DNA of 64,000 nt. It comes from Rutidosis leptorrhynchoides. Taxonomy: Eukaryota > Streptophyta > Magnoliopsida > Asterales > Asteraceae. The position numbers and the translations under genes are program-made. The stretch lies in contig NC_092340.1 of assembly GCF_046630445.1 (NCBI RefSeq), forward strand, positions 364,354,001 through 364,418,000, read 5' to 3'. This document shows positions 1 to 11,751 of the stretch, one piece after another; the first letter of the stretch is position 1, and each line of letters starts with the position of its first letter. A model generated the notes under the pieces. The model ran no database searches and was not told where the DNA came from. It was given only the letters and a program-made list of their open reading frames with translations.

Positions 1-1381
1 CCATTTCTCTCATATCTCCAAATTTTGGTACCCAAATCCTTTCATCCTTATACCGGGTTCCGTCTTCCCGAATATTAAGATGCTTCTCCGATCCTTTGGG
101 TATTTCATCCTTTAAATTTCCCTCTTTTAAAACTCCTTGTTGCACCTCCTTTATTTGAGTAGTAAGGTTATTATGAATCATTATATTCATAGATTTTACT
201 CGAATGGGTTCTCTGTCCTTCCTGCTCAAGGCATCGGCTACCACAATTGCCTTCCCCGGGTGGTAACCAATCTCAAAGTCGTAATCATTCAATAATTCAA
301 TCTACCTACGCTGCCTCATATTCAGTTGTTTCTGATTAAATATGTGTTGAAGACTTTTGTGGTCGGTATATATAATACTTTTGACCCCATATAAGTAGTG
401 CCTCCAAGTCTTTAATGCAAAAACAACCGCGCCTAATTCCAAATCATGCGTCGTATAATTTTGTTCGTGAATCTTCAATTGTCTAGACGCATAAGCAATC
501 ACCTTCGTTCGTTGCATTAATACACAACCGAGACCTTGCTTTGATGCATCACAATAAATCACAAAATCATCATTCCCTTCAGGCAATGACAATATAGGTG
601 CCGTAGTTAGCTTTTTCTTCAATAACTGAAACGTTTTCTCTTGTTCATCATTCCATTCAAATTTCTTCCCTTTATGCGTTAATGCAGTCAAGGGTTTTGC
701 TATTCTGGAAAAGTCTTGGATGAACCTTCTGTAGTAACCAGCTAGTCCTAAAAATTGACGTATATGCTTCAGAGTTTTTGGGGTTTCCCACTTTTCAACG
801 GTTTCGATCTTTGCCGGGTCCACCTTAATACCTTCTTTGTTCACTATGTGACCGAGGAATTGAACTTCTTCCAACCAAAATGCACACTTTGAAAACTTAG
901 CGTACAATTCTTCCTTCCTCAATACTTCTAACACCTTTCTCAAATGTTCACCGTGTTCTTGGTTATTCTTTGAGTAAATAAGTATGTCATCAATGAAAAC
1001 AATGACAAACTTGTCAAGGTATGGTCCACACACTCGGTTCATAAGGTCCATGAACACAGCTGGTGCATTAGTTAAAGCAAACGGCATGACCATAAACTCG
1101 TAATGACCGTAACGTGTTCTGAAAGCAGTCTTTGGAATATCATCTTCTTTCACCTGCATTTGATGATACCCGGAACGTAAGTCAATCTTTGAATAAACAG
1201 ACAAGCCTTGTAGTTGATCAAATAAGTCGTCAATTCTCGATAGTGGGTAGCGGTTCTTGATGGTAAGTTTGTTCAACTCTCGGTAGTCGATACACAACCT
1301 GAATGTACCATCTTTCTTCTTGACAAACAAAACAGGAGCTCCCCACGGTGATGTGCTTGGTCGAATGAAACCACGCTCTAA
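1..1381 (-). pseudogene. Tk1 pol remnant: RT, RNase H, start of integrase (broken)
   Basis: Part of the reverse transcriptase-RNase H polyprotein. RT shows the box around YRELNKLT and the catalytic FIDD; RNase H shows the CDASKQGLG box. Two lesions stand out against Tk2. A single A is lost in the run at 1379-1382, shifting the frame away from the upstream protease ORF. A Trp codon has become TAG just left of 302, ending the RNase H ORF. The frame resumes to position 1, corresponding to the zinc-binding start of integrase. RT also carries Ala for Gly in the usually invariant MPFG box. Non-functional copy. Confidence 0.88.
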
Positions 1382-2429
1382 AGTTCTTGTAATTGGATTT
1401 GCAGTTCTTTCATCTCGCTGGGTGCGAGTCTGTAAAGAGCACGAGCTATTGGTGCAGCTTCTGGTACAAGATCTATTTGAAATTCAACGGATCGATGTGG
1501 GGGTAATCCCGATAATTCTTTCAGAAATACATCGGGAAATTCTTTTGCAATGGGAACATCATTGATGCTCTTTTCTTCAGTTTGTACTTTCTCGACGTGT
1601 GCTAGAACAGCATAGCAACCTTTTCTTATTAGTTTTTGTGCCTTCAAATTACTAATAAGATGTAGCTTCGTGTTGCCCTTTTCTTCGTACACCATTAAGG
1701 GTTTTCCTTTTTCTCGTATAATGCGAATTGCATTTTTGTAACAAACGATCTCTGCTTTCACTTCTTTCAACCAGTCCATACCGATTATCACATCAAAACT
1801 CCCTAACTCTACTGGTATCAAATCAATCTTAAATGTTTCGCTAACCAGTTTAATTTCTCGATTCCGACATATATTATCTGCTGAAATTAATTTACCATTT
1901 GCTAATTCGAGTAAAAATTTACTATCCAAAGGCGTCAATGGACAGCTTAATTTAGCACAAAAATCTCTACTCATATAGCTTCTATCCGCACCCGAATCAA
2001 ATAAAACGTAAGCAGATTTATTGTCAATAAGAAACGTATCCGTAACAAGCTCCGGGTCTTCCTGTGCCTCTGCCGCATTAATATTGAAAACTCTTCCGCG
2101 GCCTTGTCCATTCGTGTTCTCCTGGTTCGGGCAATTTCTAATAATGTGGCCCGGTTTTCCACATTTATAACAAACTACATTGGCATAACTTGCTCCGACA
2201 CTACTTGCTCTGCCATTACTCATTCCGACACCATTTGTTCCTTTCGTTCTATTAACCCCTGGTCCGTAGACCTCACACTTCGCCACGCTATGATCATTTC
2301 TTTTACACTTGTTGCAAAATTTGGTGCAGAACCCTGAGTGATACTTTTCACACCTTTGGCATAGCTGCTTCTGATTGTTGTTGTTGTTGCGGTTATTATT
2401 GTTGTTGGGATGATTGTTGTAGTTGTTGC

Positions 2430-2463
<34 letters not shown>

Positions 2464-3333
2464 GGGCCGTTTGTTGTAGTTGCGATTGATGTTGCGATTG
2501 TTGGGATAATTGTTGGGATAATTGTTGTAATTGCTGTTGTTGTTGTATTGGTGATTCTTATCACCGTTTTCCTCCCACTTTCTTTTGACTTGCTTCACAT
2601 TGGCCTCTTCAGCAGTCTGTTCTTTAATTCTTTCTTCAATCTGGTTCACTAGTTTGTGAGCCATTCTACATGCCTGTTGTATGGAGGCAGGCTCGTGTGA
2701 ACTTATATCTTCTTGGATTCTTTCCGGTAATCCTTTCACAAACGCGTCGATCTTCTCTTCCTCATCTTCGAATGCTCCCGGACACAATAGGTAAAATTTT
2801 GTGAATCGTCTTTCGTACGTGGTAATATCAAATCCTTGGGTTCGTAACCCTCTAAGTTCTGTCTTGAGATTATTGACCTCGGTTCTGGGACGGTACTTCT
2901 CGTTCATCAAGTGCTTGAATGCTGACCACGGTAGTGCGTACGCATCATGTTGTCCCACTTGCTCTAGATAGGTATTCCACCATGTTAACGCAGAACCTGT
3001 GAAGGTATGCATAGCGTACTTCACTTTGTCCTCTTCAGTACACTTACTTATGGCAAACACCGATTCGACCTTCTCGGTCCACCATTTCAATCCGATCGGT
3101 CCTTCGGTTCCATCAAATTCCAAAGGTTTGCAGGCAGTGAATTCTTTGTAGGTGCATCCTACACGATTTCCTGTACTGCTAGATCCAAGGTTATTGTTGG
3201 TATGTAGCGCAGCCTGTACTGCGGCTATGTTTGAAGCTAGAAAAGTACGGAATTCCTCTTCATTCATATTCACGGTGTGTCGAGTAGTCGGTGCCATTTC
3301 CTTCAAAATAGTCAAATGGAACAAGTTAATCAT
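1378..3333 (-). CDS. gag: Tk1 Gag-protease ORF (truncated at RT start by frameshift)
   Basis: ORF of 651 residues starting with a true ATG; a second Met at residue 13 is a plausible alternative start. Capsid-type Gag domain occupies about residues 85-235 ([16 protein letters not shown]). An Asn-rich low-complexity tract covers about 264-321, followed by zinc knuckles including a canonical [14 protein letters not shown] near residue 388. The aspartic protease active site DSGAD is near 446. The frame enters the N-terminal edge of RT and then ends because of the 1-nt deletion near 1380. Gag packages the element RNA; protease cleaves the polyprotein. Tk2 has the opposite break: Gag frameshifted, pol open. 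Confidence 0.88.
2384..2465. repeat. GTT-type microsatellite coding poly-Asn in Tk1 gag
   Basis: Imperfect (TTG)n run on the plus strand, read as Asn codons in Gag on the minus strand. The equivalent run in Tk2 (about 15340-15421) is shorter, so the Asn tract varies in length between copies. Confidence 0.85.
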
Positions 3334-3429
3334 ACAGAATATTAAGAGTAGTTAATAGTATTTCGTAGCATAATATGAACTTATTTATAAAAGCTTTTTC
3401 TTCATATTAGCGTTTTATAAGTTTAAATT

Positions 3430-3446
3430 CGGGTAGTACCTACCCG
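3430..3446 (-). promoter_or_regulatory. Internal PPT-like inverted repeat, Tk1
   Basis: CGGGTAGTACCTACCCG: 7-bp inverted arms around TAC. Read on the minus strand it contains AACGGGTAGGTACT, matching the 3' polypurine tract of the family (11642-11654). It lies between the F-box relic and gag. Function unknown; candidate central PPT or RNA hairpin. Confidence 0.5.
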
Positions 3447-3638
3447 TTAAGTTCATACTTAATAGCTAATATACAATTCAACTACTACAATTCTATATGA
3501 AAAACTGATTATAATAATATTTCGCGTTCAAACTTTTACACAATATTTTACAAACTTACAATACCGCTTATTTTACATATAGCATGAAATATAGCACACA
3601 ATAAATTTGATACAAGATAGTTGTGAAGATAATTCTAG

Positions 3639-4322
3639 CTAGTACACAAGTCGTTCAGCAAAGGCAATAAAGACATGTAATTCATACGTCCAAAAACAAG
3701 TCATGCATTCTGGTTTTACTAGGACTACTTCCCATCCTTGGTCTTGTGGAACATAACCGTTATGGCCGTTGATAAGACAGCGTGTTGTAACGTCGTCAAA
3801 GGGACGAGGGTTACGTAATATCCAACATTCCCTTAACAATCTAAAAACCTCATTTCTTACCCCAATTACCGACTATGTCACTTGTGGGAATGTTTTGTTT
3901 AATAGTTGTAGCCCGATGTTCTTGTTCTCACTTTAGTGAGAAGCGAACATTACTAACCCCTAAGCATAGCATGCTTCTTTATGTTGCATGTTAGCCGCTT
4001 TTTCTAAATCATGAAGTCCTATATTCGGATACATTGAGTCAAAATAATTTCTTAACCCGTTGCGTAAAATAGCATTTGGGTTCCCCGCAATATATGCGTC
4101 AAAGTAAACACATCGTAACTTATGGGTTTCCAAATGTGATATCCCCCATCTTTCAAATGAAAGTCTCTTATAAGCCAAGACATTCTTGGAACGTTCTTCG
4201 AATGTCTTACAAACTGATTTTGCCATAAATAGTTGTGCCGAGGAATTCTGACCGACTCTAGACAAGATTTCATCAATCATGTCTCCGGGTAGGTCTCTTA
4301 AAATATTGGGTTGTCTATCCAT
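3639..4322 (-). pseudogene. Captured F-box gene relic in Tk1
   Basis: Sense-oriented relic between the acidic ORF and gag. The N-terminus reads like an F-box (LPGDMIDEILSRVG, then a VCKTFEE segment). A downstream stretch rich in Ala, Tyr and Gly, with CYA and a C-terminal Arg-Cys-Trp segment, resembles plant At2g35280-type F-box proteins with a Sel1-like region. In-frame stops interrupt it at 3960-3962 (Tyr position in Tk2) and 3873-3875 (Glu position in Tk2). No introns, so it looks like a captured cDNA-like copy. Family assignment is from memory. Confidence 0.65.
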
Positions 4323-4459
4323 TTTGTGTTTTTATACTGTAAAATAGACAAGAGTTAGATTCATAAAAAAAATACTTATTAATACAAGCAATTTTTACAT
4401 ATATCGTAAAGCATAAGCACACTATATTACATATATTACACCACACGAATACAACTATC

Positions 4460-5074
4460 TTATTCCGACTCGCTCGTTTCTTCTTCTTTGGTTTTGGTTC
4501 GTTTTGCCAAGTTTCTAGGGATATATGATGTTCCCCTAATACGAGCTGTCGTTTTCCACATTGGTTTAGAAAAACCTGGTAGTTTAGAGGTTCCCGGGTC
4601 ATTGTTACAACTTAAGGGCTTCGGGGGTTGACGATACATATAAAGTTCATCGGGGTTGGAATTAGATTTCTCTATTTTTATGCCCTTTTCCTTATTATTT
4701 TATTTTGCCTTTTTAAATTCAGTTGGGGTAATTTCTATAACATCATCGGAATTCTCGTCGGAATCCGATTCATCGGAGAATTGGTAATCCTCCCAATATT
4801 TTGCTTCCTTGCCGGAAACACCATTGACCATAATTAACCTTGGTCGGTTGGTTGAGGATTTTCTTTTACTTAACCGTTTTATTATTTCCCCCACTGGTTC
4901 TATTTCTTCATCCGGTTCCGATTCTTCTTACGGTTCCGATTCTTCTTCCGGTTCCGACTCTTCTTCCGGTTCCTCTTCGGGAACTTGTGAATCAGTCCAC
5001 GAATCATTCCAATTTACATTTGACTCTTCATTATTATTAGGTGAGTCAATGGGACTTGTTCTAGAGGTAGACAT
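4460..5074 (-). pseudogene. Acidic leader ORF relic in Tk1
   Basis: Homologue of the intact 204-residue ORF at 17416-18030. Same ATG position relative to the primer site. Two in-frame stops: 4928-4930 inside the Glu-rich repeats and 4700-4702 after a Lys-Ala-Lys segment. Unknown function. Confidence 0.8.
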
Positions 5075-5270
5075 CTATCACATAATATCAAACGCGTTAA
5101 GAGATTAATATATCACATAATATTCACATGTTAAAAATATATAGTTTCCAACAAAATTTGTTAAGCAATCATTTTTTCAAGTAAACACGGTCGAAGTCCA
5201 GACTCACTAATGCATCCTAACAAACTCGATAAGACACACTAATACAAAATTCTGGTTCTCTAAGACCAAC

Positions 5271-5282
5271 GCTCGGATACCA
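5271..5282 (-). other. Primer binding site of Tk1 (tRNA-Met type, mutated)
   Basis: Minus strand reads TGGTATCCGAGC, one base off the tRNA-Met site TGGTATCAGAGC seen in Tk2. Two bases separate it from the LTR edge at 5285. Confidence 0.85.
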
Positions 5283-5284
5283 AC

Positions 5285-8200
5285 TGAAATGTTCCGTTCT
5301 TATTGATTAAAAACGTTCCATATTAATTGATTTCGTTGCGAGGTTTTGACCTCTATATGAGACGTTTTTCAAAGACTGCATTCATTTTAAAACAAACCAT
5401 AACCTTTATTTCATCAATAAATTTTTAAAAAGCTTTACGTAGATTATCAAATAATAATAATCTAAAATATCCTGTTTACACACGACCATTACATAATGGT
5501 TTACAATACAAATATGTTACAACAAAATAAGTTTCTTGAATGCAGTTTTTACACAATATCATACAAGCATGGACTCCAAATCTCGTCCTTATTTAAGTAT
5601 GCGACAGCGGAAGCTCTTAATAATCACCTGAGAATAAACATGCTTAAAACTTCAACAAAAATGTTGGTGAGTTATAGGTTTAACCTATATATATCAAATC
5701 ATAATAATAGACCACAAGATTTCATATTTCAATACACATCCCATACATAGAGATAAAAATCATTCATATGGTGAACACCTGGTAACCGACATTAACAAGA
5801 TGCATATATAAGAATATCCCCATCATTCCGGGACACCCTTCGGATATGATATAAATTTCGAAGTACTAAAGCATCCGGTACTTTGGATGGGGTTTGTTAG
5901 GCCCAATAGATCTATCTTTAGGATTCGCGTCAATTAGGGTGTCTGTTTCCTAATTCTTAGATTACCAGACTTAATAAAAAGGGGCATATTCGATTTCGAT
6001 AATTCAACCATAGAATGTAGTTTCACGTACTTGTGTCTATTTTGTAAATCATTTATAAAACCTGCATGTATTCTCATCCCAAAAATATTAGATTTTAAAA
6101 GTGGGACTATAACTCACTTTCACAGATTTTTACTTCGTCGGGAAGTAAGACTTGGCCACTGGTTGATTCACGAACCTATAACAATATATACATATATATC
6201 AAAGTATGTTTAAAATATATTTACAATACTTTTAATATATTTTGATGTTTTAAGTTTATTAAGTCAGCTGTCCTCGTTAGTAACCTACAACTAGTTGTCC
6301 ACAGTTAGATGTACAGAAAATAAATCGATAAATATTATCTTGAATCAATCCACGACCCAGTGTATACGTATCTCAGTATTGATCACAACTCAAACTATAT
6401 ATATTTTGGAATCAACCTCAACCCTGTATAGCTAACTCCAACATTCACATATAAAGTGTCTATGGTTGTTCCGAAATATATATAGATGTGTTGACATGAT
6501 AGGTCGAAACATTGTATACGTGTCTATGGTATCTCATGATTACATAATATACAATACAAGTTGATTAAGTTATGGCTGGAATAGATTTGTTACCAATTTT
6601 CACGTAGCTAAAATGAGAAAAATTATCCAATCTTGTTTTACCCATAACTTCTTCATTTTAAATCCGTTTTGAGTGAATCAAATTGCTATGGTTTCAAATT
6701 AAACTCTATTTTATGAATCTAAACAGAAAAAGTATAGGTTTATAGTCGGAAAAATAAGTTACAAGTCGTTTTTGTAAAGGTAGTCATTTCAGTCAAAAGA
6801 ACGACGTCTAGATGACCATTTTAGAAAACATACTTCCACTTTGAGTTTAACCATAATTTTTGGATATAGTTTCATGTTCATAATAAAAATCATTTTCTCA
6901 GAATACCAACTTTTAAATCAAAGTTTATCATAGTTTTTAATTAACTAACCCAAAACAGCCCGCGGTGTTACTACGACGGCGTAAATTCGGTTTTACGGTG
7001 TTTTTCGTGTCTCCAGGTTTTAAATCATTAAGTTAGCATATCATATAGATATAGAACATGTGTTTAGTTGATTTTCAAAGTCAAGTTAGAAGGATTAACT
7101 TTTGTTTGCGAACAAGTTTAGAATTAACTAAACTATGTTCTAGTGATTACAAGTTTAAACCTTCGAATAAGATAGCTTTATATGTATGAATCGAATGATG
7201 TTATGAACATCATTACTACCTTAAGTTCCTTGGATAAACCTACTAGAAAAGAGAAAAATGGATCTAGCTTCAACGGATCCTTGGATGGCTCGAAGTTCTT
7301 GAAGCAGAATCATGACACGAAAACAAGTTCAAGTAAGATCATCACTTGAAATAAGATTGTTATAGTTATAGAAATTGAACCAAAGTTTGAATATGATTAT
7401 TACCTTGTATTAGAATGATAACCTACTGTAAGAAACAAAGATTTCTTGAGGTTGGATGATCACCTTACAAGATTGGAAGTGAGCTAGCAAACTTGAAAGT
7501 ATTCTTGATTTTATGTAACTAGAACTTGTAGAATATATGAAGAACACTTAGAACTTGAAGATAGAACTTGAGAGAGATCAATTAGATGAATAAAATTGAA
7601 GAATGAAAGTGTTTGTAGGTGTTTTTGGTCGTTGGTGTATGGATTAGATATAAAGGATATGTAATTTTGTTTTCATGTAAATAAGTCATGAATGATTACT
7701 CATATTTTTGTAATTTTATGAGATATTTCATGCTAGTTGCCAAATGATGGTTCCCACATGTGTTAGGTGACTCACATGGGCTGCTAAGAGCTGATCATTG
7801 GAGTGTATATACCAATAGTAGATACATCTAAAAGCTGTGTATTGTACGAGTACGAATACGGGTGCATACGAGTAGAATTGTTGATGAAACTGAACGAGGA
7901 TGTAATTGTAAGCATTTTTGTTAAGTAGAAGTATTTTGATAAGTGTATTGAAGTCTTTCAAAAGTTTATAAATACATATTAAATCACTACATTTATATAC
8001 ATTTTAACTGAGTCGTTAAGTCATCGTTAGTCGTTACATGTAAGTGTTGTTTTGAAACCTTTAGGTTAACGATCTTGTTAAATGTTGTTAACCCAATGTT
8101 TATAATATCAAATGAGATTTTAAATTATTATATTATCATGATATTATCATGTATGAATATCTCTTAATATGATATATATATACATTAAATGTCTTTACAA

Positions 8201-8342
8201 CGATAATCGTTACATATATGTCTCGTTTAAAAATCATTAAGTTAGTAGTCTTGTTTTTATATATGTAGTTCATTGTTAATATACTTAATGATATGTTTAC
8301 TTATCATAGTATCATGTTAACTATATATATATCCATATATAT
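5285..8342 (-). repeat. 5' LTR of Tk1, main part (LTR A)
   Basis: Begins TGAAATGTTCCG and runs parallel to LTR B and LTR C with scattered differences. It stops at 8342, immediately before the TG of LTR B. The missing last 200 bp are at 21493-21692. Joined length 3258 bp, matching LTR C (3253 bp). Minus-strand reading gives TG...CA ends. No host gene inside; short ORFs within it are not convincing. Confidence 0.92.
8338..8342. repeat. Target site duplication of Tk2, left copy (TATAT)
   Basis: TATAT before LTR B is repeated at 21493-21497 directly after LTR C. The undisturbed sequence in other LTR copies has this stretch once. Confidence 0.9.
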
Positions 8343-11300
8343 TGAAATGTCCCGTTCTTATTGATTAAAAACGTTCCATATTAATTGATTTCGTTGCGAG
8401 GTTTTGACCTCTATATGAGACGTTTTTCAAAGACTGCATTCATTTTTAAAACAAACCATAACCTTTATTTCATAGATAAAGGTTTTAAAAAGCTTTACGT
8501 AGATTATCAAATAATGATAATCTAAAATATCCTGTTTACACACGACCATTACATAATGGTTTACAATACAAATATGTTACAACAAAATAAGTTTCTTGAA
8601 TGCAGTTTTTACACAATATCATACAAGCATGGACTCCAAATCTCGTCCTTATTTAACTATGCGACAGCGGAAGCTCTTAATAATCACCTGAGAATAAACA
8701 TGCTTAAAACGTCAACAAAAATGTTGGTGAGTTATAGGTTTAACCTATATATATCAAATCATAATAATAGACCACAAGATTTCATATTTCAATACACATC
8801 CCATACATAGAGATAAAAATCATTCATATGGTGAACACCTGGTAACCGACATTAACAAGATGCATATATAAGAATATCCCCATCATTCTGGTAACTGACA
8901 TTAACAAGATGCATATATAAGAATATCCCCATCATTCCGGGACACCCTTCGGATATGATATAAATTTCGAAGTACTAAAGCATCCGGTACTTTGGATGGG
9001 GTTTGTTAGGCCCAATAGATCTATCTTTAGGATTCGCGTCAATTAGGGTGTCTGTTTCCTAATTCTTAGATTACCAGACTTAATAAAAAGGGGCATATTC
9101 GATTTCGATAATTCAACCATAGAATGTAGTTTCACGTACTTGTGTCTATTTTGTAAATCATTTATAAAACCTGCATGTATTCTCATCCCAAAAATATTAG
9201 ATTTTAAAAGTGGGACTATAACTCACTTTCACAGATTTTTACTTCGTCGGGAAGTAAGACTTGGCCACTGGTTGATTCACGAACCTATAACAATATATAC
9301 ATATATATCAAAGTATGTTCAAAATATATTTACAACACTTTTAATATATTTTGATGTTTTAAGTTTATTAAGTCAGCTGTCCTCGTTAGTAACCTACAAC
9401 TACTTGTCCACAGTTAGATGTACAGAAATAAATCGATAAATATTATCTTGAATCAATCCACAACCCAGTGTATACGTATCTCAGTATTGATCACAACTCA
9501 AACTATATATATTTTGGAATCAACCTCAACCCTGTATAGCTAACTCCAACATTCACATATAGAGTGTCTATGGTTGTTCCGAAATATATATAGATGTGTC
9601 GACATGATAGGTCGAAACATTGTATACGTGTCTATGGTATCTCAAGATTACATAATATACAATACAAGTTGATTAAGTTATGGTTGGAATAGATTTGTTA
9701 CCAATTTTCACGTAGCTAAAATGAGAAAAATTATCCAATCTTGTTTTACCCATAACTTCTTCATTTTAAATCCGTTTTGAGTGAATCAAATTGCTATGGT
9801 TTCATATTGAACTCTATTTTATGAATCTAAACAGAAAAGTATAGGTTTATAGTCGGAAAAATAAGTTACAAGTCGTTTTTGTAAAGGTAGTCATTTCAGT
9901 CGAAAGAACGACGTCTAGATGACCATTTTAGAAAACATACTTCCACTTTGAGTTTAACCATAATTTTTGGATATAGTTTCATGTTCATAATAAAAATAAT
10001 TTTCTCTGAATAACAACTTTTAAATCAAAGTTTATCATAGTTTTTAATTAACTAACCCAAAACAGCCCGCGGTGTTACTACGACGGCGTAAACCGGTTTT
10101 ACGGTGTTTTTCGTGTTTCCAGGTTTTAAATCATTAAGTTAGCATATCATATAGATATAGAACATATGTTTAGTTGATTTTAAAAGTCAAGTTAGAAGGA
10201 TTAACTTTTGTTTGCGAACAAGTTTAGAATTAACTAAACTATGTTCTAGTGATTACAAGTTTAAACCTTCGAATAAGATAGCTTTATATGTATGAATCGA
10301 ATGATGTTATGAACATCATTACTACCTTAAGTTCCTTGGATAAACCTACTGGAAAATAGAAAAATGGATCTAGCTTCAATGGATCCTTGGATGGCTCGAA
10401 GTTCTTGAAGCAGAATCATGACACGAAAACAAGTTCAAGTAAGATCATCACTTGAAATAAGATTGTTATAGTTATAGAAATTGAACCAAAGTTTGAATAT
10501 GATTATTACCTTGTATTAGAATGATAACCTACTGTAAGAAACAAAGATTTCTTGAGGTTGGATGATCACCTTACAAGATTGGAAGTGAGCTAGCAAACTT
10601 GAAAGTATTCTTGATTTTATGAAACTAGAACTTTTGGAATTTATGAAGAACACTTAGAACTTGAAAATAGAACTTGAGAGAGATCAATTAGATGAAGAAA
10701 ATTGAAGAATGAAAGTGTTTGTAGGTGTTTTTGGTCGTTGGTGTATGGATTAGATATAAAGGATATGTAATTTTGTTTTCATGTAAATAAGTCATGAATG
10801 ATTACTCATATTTTTGTAATTTTATGAGATATTTCATGCTAGTTGCCAAATGATAGTTCCCACATGTGTTAGGTGACTCACATGGGCTGCTAAGAGCTGA
10901 TCATTGGAGTGTATATACCAATAGTACATACATCTAAAAGCTGTGTATTGTACGAGTACGAATACGGGTGCATACGAGTAGAATTTTTGATGAAACTGAA
11001 CGAGGATGTAATTGTAAGCATTTTTGTTAAGTAGAAGTATTTTGATAAGTGTATTGAAGTCTTTCAAAAGTGTATAAATACATATTAAAACACTACATGT
11101 ATATACATTTTAACTGAGTCGTTAAGTCATCGTTAGTCGTTACATGTAAGTGTTGTTTTGAAACCTTTAGGTTAACGATCTTGTTAAATGTTGTTAACCC
11201 AATGTTTATAATATCAAATGAGATTTTAAATTATTATATTATCATGATATTATCATGTATGAATATCTCTTAATATGATATATATACATTAAATGTCTTT

Positions 11301-11641
11301 ACAACGATAATCGTTACATATATGTCTCGTTTAAAAATCATTAAGTTAGTAGTCTTTTTTTTACATATGTAGTTCATTGTTAATATACTTAATGATATGT
11401 TTACTTATCATAGTATCATGTTAACTATATATATATCCATATATATGTCATCATATAGTTTTTACAAGTTTTAACGTTCGTTAATCACCGGTCAACTTGG
11501 GTGGTCAATTGTCTATATGAAACATATTTCAATTAATCAAGTCTTAACAAGTTTGATTGCTTAACATGTTGGAAACATTTAATTATGTAAATATCAATCT
11601 CAATTAATATATATAAACATGGAAAAGTTCGGGTCACTACA
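8343..11641 (-). repeat. 3' LTR of Tk2 (LTR B)
   Basis: 3299 bp with TG...CA ends. Differs from LTR C mainly by a 49-bp tandem duplication (8839-8936) and scattered substitutions. A TATA-like site in the same relative place as in LTR A lies near 11076. Confidence 0.93.
8839..8936. repeat. 49-bp tandem duplication unique to LTR B
   Basis: Units 8839-8887 and 8888-8936 both begin CTGGTAAC and end near ATCATT. LTR A and LTR C have one unit. Arose in this LTR after insertion, or in its template. Confidence 0.88.
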
Positions 11642-11654
11642 GTACCTACCCGTT
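11642..11654 (-). other. Polypurine tract of Tk2
   Basis: Minus strand AACGGGTAGGTAC abuts the LTR start TGTAGTGACCCG. Primes plus-strand DNA synthesis in this element class. Confidence 0.8.
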
Positions 11655-11751
11655 AAATAAATTTCGTCCCGAAATTTTAAGCTGTTGAAGGTGTTGACGA
11701 ATCTTCTGGAAATAGATGCAGGTATTTCTTCTTCATCTGATCTTCACGCTC

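Larger units (their letters stand above)
1..8342 (-). mobile_element. Tekay-type Ty3/gypsy element Tk1 (partial, split)
   Basis: Minus-strand LTR retrotransposon whose 3' part lies beyond the window start. From right to left it shows the 5' LTR, a tRNA-Met primer site, an acidic ORF relic, an F-box relic, gag-protease and RT-RNase H. A second copy (Tk2) of the same family is inserted in its 5' LTR, so the last 200 bp of that LTR are found at 21493-21692. Position 1 aligns with 12965 of Tk2. Lineage call rests on the RT and integrase motifs and the chromodomain-like tail seen in Tk2. Coding is broken in several places. Confidence 0.9.

Noticed and set aside
2410..2652. Val-rich plus-strand ORF
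   Set aside because: Opposite strand of the Gag Asn microsatellite.
5496..5750. 84-residue plus-strand ORF present in all three Tekay LTRs (also 8556-8810, 18453-18707)
   Set aside because: Antisense to the element and conserved only because the LTRs are recent copies; no domain or codon evidence.
7728..7961. 77-residue minus-strand ORF repeated in the three Tekay LTRs
   Set aside because: Begins with TTG rather than ATG and lies in LTR sequence; conservation is explained by copying.
8839..8936. Regularly spaced repeats as a CRISPR-like array
   Set aside because: Only two adjacent units in a plant LTR; no spacer structure.
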